Part shown: in pieces, positions 60,108 to 64,000 of the stretch
Numbering within the stretch: position 1 is the stretch's first letter
Layout: every line of letters starts with the position of its first letter
Assembly (NCBI RefSeq): GCF_024172165.1
Contig: NZ_JAMZEB010000002.1
Coordinates: 2,253,501 to 2,317,500, forward strand
Length of the DNA stretch: 64,000 bases
Direction: 5' to 3'
Source: Nonomuraea thailandensis
GTDB taxonomy: Bacteria; Actinomycetota; Actinomycetes; Streptosporangiales; Streptosporangiaceae
Notes under the pieces: generated by a model
What the model saw: only the letters and a program-made list of their open reading frames with translations
What the model was told of the DNA's origin: nothing
Databases searched by the model: none
Position numbers and translations under genes: made by a program

Positions 60108-60728
60108 GTGCCTGCCTCGTACCTGACCTTGAAGACCGTCGTCGAGCACGAGACGGAGGCGCGGCGCTCGCGCTTCATCTGCGCCCTGGCCCCGGCACGC
60201 ACCGTCGAGGAGGCCGCCGCCTTCATCGCCGGGCGCCGCCGCGAGCATCCCGCCGCCACCCACAACTGCACGGCGTACGTGATCGGCGAGCGCATCCAGA
60301 AGGGCGACGACGACGGCGAGCCCGGCGGCACCGCGGGCACGCCCATGGTGCAGGCGCTGGTGGGCAGGGGGTTCAGCGACGTGGTGGCGGTGGTGACGCG
60401 CTACTTCGGCGGCACCCTGCTGGGGGCGGGCGGGCTGGTGCGCGCCTACGGCTCCGCGGTGACCGAGACGCTCGACCGGGCCGAGCCCGTGCGCATGGTC
60501 CCGGCCAAGCTGGTGCGCGTGGCGGTCGCGCACGACCAGGCCGGGCGGGTGGAGAACGACCTGCGGGCCTCCCGGCACGCGGTGCGCGAGGTGACGTACG
60601 CGGGCGAGGTCACGTTCGACGTCGCGGTGGGCGACGACGAGGTGCCCGCGTTCGCCGACTGGGTGGCCACGCTGACGGCCGGCCGGGCCCGCGTGGAGCT
60701 CGGCGACGACCTCCACGTGCCCGCCTGA
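60108..60728 (+). CDS. YigZ/IMPACT family protein
   Basis: A 206-residue protein with the UPF0029 domain (about 15-125): EARRSRFICALAPARTVEEA, HNCTAYVIG, DDDGEPGGTAGTPM and VTRYFGGTLLGAGGLVRAYG; the rest is the DUF1949-like domain. Related to the yeast translation factor YIH1 but of unknown role in bacteria. GTG at 60108 is the only sensible start. It converges on the isochorismate synthase gene, the two ends being adjacent. Confidence 0.93.
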   Translation: MPASYLTLKTVVEHETEARRSRFICALAPARTVEEAAAFIAGRRREHPAATHNCTAYVIGERIQKGDDDGEPGGTAGTPMVQALVGRGFSDVVAVVTRYFGGTLLGAGGLVRAYGSAVTETLDRAEPVRMVPAKLVRVAVAHDQAGRVENDLRASRHAVREVTYAGEVTFDVAVGDDEVPAFADWVATLTAGRARVELGDDLHVPA

Positions 60729-60729
60729 G

Positions 60730-61959
60730 TCAGCCCTCCAGGGCGTACTGCATGACGCGGAACTTCGCCTGCGCCTCGGCCAGCTCGGCCGCCGGGTCGG
60801 AGTCGCCCATGATCCCGCCGCCCGCGAACAGCCGCGCCCGCCGCCCCTGCACCTGCCCGGAACGCAGCGCGATGCCCCACTCGCCGTCGCCGTTGGCGTC
60901 GATCCAGCCCACGGGGCCGGCGTAGCCGGCGCGGTTCATGCCCTCCAGCTCGCGGATGACCTGGATCGCCGTCTTCGTCGGGGTGCCGCCGACGGCCGCC
61001 GTCGGGTGCATGGCCGCCACCACGTCCAGCACCGACGCCCCGTCGGCCAGCCGGCCGGTGACGTGGCTGGCCAGGTGCTGCACGTTCGGCAGCACGAGCA
61101 GCTCGGGCTCGTCGGGCGTGGTCAGCGAGGAGCACAGCGGCGACAGCGTCTGGCGTACGGAGGCGATCGCGCACTCGTGCTCGTGCCGGTCCTTCGCCGA
61201 GGCGAGCAGCGCCGCCCCGCGCGCCAGGTCGTCGGCCGGGCCGGTGCCGCGCGCGGTCGTGCCGGCCAGCACCAGCGACTCGATCTCCTGCCCCGTGCGC
61301 CGGATCAGCAGCTCCGGCGTCGCGCCGACCAGCCCCGCCACCGAAAACGTGTAGCACTCGGGGTAGCGGGCGGCCAGCCTGGACAGCAGCAGCCGCACGT
61401 CGATCGGCCGCTCGGCGGTGGCGACCAGGTCGCGGGCCAGCACCACCTTCTCCAGCTCGCCCTCGCGGATGCGCCGCGCGGCACGCGCCACGACGTGCTC
61501 CCACTCGGGCGCGGTCAGGCTGCCGTCGCCGTAGCTGATCCTGCCCGGGTCGCGGACCGGGGTGAACGTCTCCAGCGGCGCGTCGCCGATCGTGGTCAGC
61601 CAGGCGTGGCCGTCGCGGCGGGCGAGCACGGCCCGCGGGACCACCAGGACGGAGCCGTGGGCGTCCTCGTCGAAGGTGAAGCTGCCGAAGGCGACCGCGC
61701 CGGACCCAGGGGTGCGCACGTCGTCGTGCACCTGCGCGTCCCCGAGCACGGAGGCCAGCCACCGGCGGGCCCAGGCGAACCTGCCGGGCCCCGGCGGCAC
61801 GGCCACCCGGGCGGCCTCTCCCCAGCCGACGAGGCCCTCGCCGTTCCTGATCCACGCGTAGGGGGCCGTACGGGGGAGGGATGCCAGCAGGTCACCGGGG
61901 TCGCCAACAGGGGTGGTGCGAACCGGCAGCGGGCGGGTTGTTCCGAGCGCGACACTCAC
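60730..61959 (-). CDS. Isochorismate synthase (MenF/EntC family)
   Basis: A 409-residue chorismate-binding enzyme. Signatures: EKVVLARDLVAT, PECYTFSVAGLVGATPELLIRR, LAGTTARGTGP, HEHECAI, HPTAAVGGTPT and RAGYAGPVGWIDANGDGEWGIALR. It converts chorismate to isochorismate for menaquinone or a catecholate siderophore; no companion genes are here, so the pathway is open, menaquinone being the default in actinomycetes. GTG at 61959 is chosen (61968 is an alternative); the open frame to 62073 lacks homology. A CATAGAGT stretch just upstream could be a -10 with a very short leader. Confidence 0.9.
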   Translation of the reverse strand: MSVALGTTRPLPVRTTPVGDPGDLLASLPRTAPYAWIRNGEGLVGWGEAARVAVPPGPGRFAWARRWLASVLGDAQVHDDVRTPGSGAVAFGSFTFDEDAHGSVLVVPRAVLARRDGHAWLTTIGDAPLETFTPVRDPGRISYGDGSLTAPEWEHVVARAARRIREGELEKVVLARDLVATAERPIDVRLLLSRLAARYPECYTFSVAGLVGATPELLIRRTGQEIESLVLAGTTARGTGPADDLARGAALLASAKDRHEHECAIASVRQTLSPLCSSLTTPDEPELLVLPNVQHLASHVTGRLADGASVLDVVAAMHPTAAVGGTPTKTAIQVIRELEGMNRAGYAGPVGWIDANGDGEWGIALRSGQVQGRRARLFAGGGIMGDSDPAAELAEAQAKFRVMQYALEG

Positions 61960-62061
61960 CCAAGACACTCTATGCGGGAACTGAACACGTTCGACTCGGA
62001 CCCCCGTGAATGCGCGGTTACGGGCAAAGAACCCAGAAAAAACCGGATGCCAAGGAGTATT

Positions 62062-62088
62062 CAGACGGACCATATCCAGTCCGGTCTG
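62062..62088. promoter_or_regulatory. Inverted repeat between the divergent isochorismate synthase and SGNH genes
   Basis: CAGACGGAC (62062-62070) pairs with GTCCGGTCTG (62079-62088) with a single bulged base around the loop CATATCCA. It lies about 90 bp before the SGNH start, in a region richer in A and T than its surroundings. It could be an operator; no regulator is near. Confidence 0.35.
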
Positions 62089-62177
62089 TCAAGCGGCGAT
62101 ATGAAGTCGGTCCTGAACTGGCAGACCTTGCCGCGAGGTCATGGTGGGCCGCTGATCGGCTCCCTAACTTGGAGCTC

Positions 62178-63041
62178 ATGATCGCTCGCCTGGGGCCCGT
62201 CCTGGCCGCCGCCGTCGTGCTCACCACTTCGGGCACGCTCCCCGCGCACGCCGCCGCTCCGCCCGTTCGCGCGGCGCGGAACGCCCAGCCCGTGCCCGGC
62301 GTCATGGCCGCGCTCGGGGACTCCATCTCCACCGGCTTCAACGCCTGCGGCTGGTACGTCTCCTGCACCGCCCGCTCCTGGTCCACCGGCGACAGCGGCG
62401 AGGTCAGCAGCCACTACTCCCGCCTCACCGAGCTGTCTGGAACGCTCCACAAGCACAACCTCACCTTCGCCGCTCCCGGCGCCACCAGCGCCGACCTGCT
62501 CGGGCAGATGAGGAAGGCGATCGCGGCCAAGGCCGACTACGTGACGATTCTCATAGGCGCCCAGGACGCCTGCACCCGTACCGAGCAGTCGATGACCCCC
62601 GTCGCCACCTACCGGCAGCGCCTGGACGCGGCGCTGGCCGAGCTGCGCTCCGGCATGCCCGGAGCCAGGGTGCTCTTCGCCAGCGTCCCCGACGTGCGGC
62701 GGTTGTGGCAGGTCGGCAAGGGCAACGCGCTGGCCCGCACGTTCTGGGGGACCGGCCGTATCTGCCAGTCCATGCTGGCCGCCCCCACCTCGACCCGGCG
62801 CGCCGACGACCAGCGCCGCGCCAGGGTGCGGGCCCGCGTGCAGGCCTACAACCGCGCCGCCGCCGGAGCCTGCGCCGCCTACGGCCGCAACTGCCGCACC
62901 GACGGGGGAGCGGTGTTCTCCTACCCGTTCACCCTCGACCACGTCAGTAAGTGGGACTACTTCCACCCCAACACCGCCGGGCAGCGGGTGCTGGCCGAGC
63001 GCACCTACGCGCGCGGCTTCACCTGGCTCGACCCCCGCTAG
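62178..63041 (+). CDS. Secreted SGNH/GDSL hydrolase
   Basis: A 287-residue extracellular esterase/lipase. Signal peptide about 1-26 (GPVLAAAVVLTTSGTLPAHA). Catalytic Ser in ALGDSISTG, the Gly/Asn block as TFAAPGAT and ILIGAQD, and the His in KWDYFHPN. Several cysteines (CGWYVSC, CTR, RICQS, GACAAYGRNC) suggest disulfides as in Streptomyces lipases. ATG at 62178 follows GGAGCTC. It ends in a CTAG shared with the convergent HNH gene. Confidence 0.92.
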   Translation: MIARLGPVLAAAVVLTTSGTLPAHAAAPPVRAARNAQPVPGVMAALGDSISTGFNACGWYVSCTARSWSTGDSGEVSSHYSRLTELSGTLHKHNLTFAAPGATSADLLGQMRKAIAAKADYVTILIGAQDACTRTEQSMTPVATYRQRLDAALAELRSGMPGARVLFASVPDVRRLWQVGKGNALARTFWGTGRICQSMLAAPTSTRRADDQRRARVRARVQAYNRAAAGACAAYGRNCRTDGGAVFSYPFTLDHVSKWDYFHPNTAGQRVLAERTYARGFTWLDPR

Positions 63042-63763
63042 CGGCACTGCGCGAGCATGGTCTTCCTGTCGGCGGAGGTGACCGGGATGTCGTACTTGAG
63101 CGCCACCTGGGCCCACCGGGTGACGTAGGCGCACCGCACGGCCCGCCGGGGCGGCAGCCAGCTCGCCGGCCCCGAGGCGTCCTTCTGCTCGTTGGCCGCG
63201 CCGTCCACGGGCAGCAGGTTGAGCGGGTCGTTGGCGAAGTCCAGCCGCTTGGACATCGGCCAGCGCGGCGCGCCCATCCGCCACCCGTAGTTCAGCGGCA
63301 CCACGTGGTCGACCTGCACCTCGTCGGCGTTGTCCTTGTGCCAGTGGATCAGCCGGCCGGTGTAGGGGTCGGTCAGCTCCATCGACACGACCTCGCAGCT
63401 CGACCCGGCTCTGAACTGCACGTTCTGCCCGTCGCGGGCCAGCAGGTCGTCACGGGTGCGGCAGCCGTTGCGCGCGTACGGCACCCCGGTCGCGCTGTCG
63501 GCCCAGTTCTCCCCGTACCGGGTGCGCGCGTAGCCGGTGTTGGGGCCGAGCCCCTTCACCCGCAGCCGCTTGATGAGCCCCCGCGCCTCGGCCTTCTCGG
63601 CGTCGGAGATGATGGGTGCCAGACCCGGCAGAGTGCCGCTGATGTTGCCCAGAGGGCCGGCGGCCGTGGCAGGCGGGGTCTTGGCGCTGCCGATGAAGGA
63701 AACGACGATGATGGCTCCGGCGAGGACCGCGACCGCGTCCTTGGTGCTCAAGCACGCCTCCAT
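63038..63763 (-). CDS. Secreted or membrane-anchored HNH-type nuclease (DUF1524/GmrSD C-terminal type)
   Basis: A 241-residue protein. An N-terminal hydrophobic segment (AVAVLAGAIIVVSFIGSA) acts as signal or anchor. The HNH core is VQVDHVVPLNYGWRMGA, RLDFANDPLNLLPV and NEQKDASGPASWLPP, matching secreted actinomycete proteins of the DUF1524 class. These are thought to be extracellular nucleases; their role is not settled. ATG at 63763 with GGAG directly upstream; the frame is open to 63889 without support and overlaps crcB. Confidence 0.87.
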   Translation of the reverse strand: MEACLSTKDAVAVLAGAIIVVSFIGSAKTPPATAAGPLGNISGTLPGLAPIISDAEKAEARGLIKRLRVKGLGPNTGYARTRYGENWADSATGVPYARNGCRTRDDLLARDGQNVQFRAGSSCEVVSMELTDPYTGRLIHWHKDNADEVQVDHVVPLNYGWRMGAPRWPMSKRLDFANDPLNLLPVDGAANEQKDASGPASWLPPRRAVRCAYVTRWAQVALKYDIPVTSADRKTMLAQCR

Positions 63764-63823
63764 GAGCTCCAGGTTGTCTAGAGAAATTCCCGGTATCGCC
63801 TGTTCTGACACGGGGAGGGTTGT

Positions 63824-64000
63824 GTGACTGATCGTCCCGTCGATCCGGACGTCGACCTGCACGTGCCGGCGCAGCGGGCCGAGCTGCACTGGCCGGTGAT
63901 CGCCGCGATCGCGGCGGGCGGCGCGATCGGCGCCCTGGCCAGGTACGGCGCGCAGACCGCGCTGCCGAACGGCCCCGCGGACTTCCCGTGGGCGACGTTC
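63824..64000 (+). CDS. crcB: Fluoride channel CrcB/FluC, N-terminal part (cut by window end)
   Basis: The first 59 residues of a fluoride exporter. After a 25-residue hydrophilic extension comes helix 1 with WPVIAAIAAGGAIGALARYG and then DFPWATF, both hallmarks of CrcB. GTG at 63824 follows GGGGAGG. Actinomycetes usually carry two crcB genes in tandem, so a second is expected just outside. No fluoride riboswitch consensus is seen in the short leader. Confidence 0.88.
   Translation, partial: MTDRPVDPDVDLHVPAQRAELHWPVIAAIAAGGAIGALARYGAQTALPNGPADFPWATF

Noticed and set aside
62010..62177. N-terminal extension of the SGNH hydrolase
   Set aside because: The extension is hydrophilic, would bury the signal peptide, and the ATG at 62178 has a good ribosome site.
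63764..63823. Fluoride riboswitch before crcB
   Set aside because: The interval is about 60 bp and I could not find the conserved pseudoknot elements.

Overview
The window comes from a chromosome of very high GC content. Gene content (ROK and PucR regulators, YheO/DauR-type regulator, DUF1707 protein, SCO6745-like and SCO0854-like proteins, a fused NuoE-NuoF formate dehydrogenase subunit, frequent GTG/TTG starts, ATGA/GTGA overlaps) points to a filamentous actinomycete, most likely in the Streptosporangiaceae (Nonomuraea-like); the genus is inference. I saw no rRNA, tRNA, CRISPR array or complete insertion sequence. Both ends cut a gene: formate dehydrogenase alpha at the left and a CrcB/FluC fluoride channel at the right.

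Layout. 1-5.9 kb: formate dehydrogenase alpha (partial), NAD-linked beta subunit, and two MoeA-type molybdopterin molybdotransferases in one coupled operon. 6.3-9.1 kb: a small unknown protein and a Ser/Thr kinase with a WD40 sensor. 9.3-17.9 kb (minus): a seven-gene sugar operon (binding protein, two permeases, GH4, BadF-type kinase, GH9, ROK repressor) whose content resembles the chitosan-oligosaccharide csn system of Streptomyces. 18-20.8 kb: a catalytically incomplete SDR, a DUF1707 protein, a DinB protein and a truncated MFS. 21-28.8 kb: an incomplete complex I operon, nuoA-(NuoB/NuoD-like)-H-J-K-L-M-N, without the NADH module or recognisable Fe-S subunits. 28.9-34 kb: an SCO6745-like protein, a bacterial RING-finger/TerD-like protein and a coiled-coil neighbour. 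34.3-36.4 kb: MFS/MarR divergent pair whose start codons lie in one palindrome, then a 58-residue membrane protein. 36.8-39.4 kb: cis-prenyltransferase coupled to an MpaB-type (rubber-oxygenase-like) protein carrying EF-hands, plus an arylsulfatase remnant. 39.6-43.7 kb: beta-propeller phytase beside a CUT2-type sugar ABC transporter. 43.8-49.4 kb: an HSL-type hydrolase and a hydantoin-related operon (MFS remnant, HyuA-like, DUF917, PucR). 49.6-54.1 kb: metallophosphoesterase, aminotransferase with YheO/DauR regulator, ArsR repressor with MFS exporter. 54.1-64 kb: secreted tripeptidyl-aminopeptidase-like hydrolase, hydantoinase B/A, YigZ, isochorismate synthase, SGNH hydrolase, secreted HNH protein and crcB.

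Two cross-cutting patterns stand out. First, tandem duplications of 14-42 bp are frequent outside genes, and four of them start at or overlap the stop codon of the upstream gene (moeA, marR, the DUF917 gene, pucR). Second, several genes are clearly decayed (two MFS genes, an arylsulfatase tail, a FAD/NAD(P)-binding fragment, an SDR without its catalytic motif), so the region looks like an accessory part of the chromosome undergoing rearrangement. The strongest candidates for undescribed biology are the partial complex I with its Fe-S-less NuoB/NuoD-like protein, the RING/TerD protein with its coiled-coil neighbour, and the prenyltransferase/MpaB/EF-hand pair.
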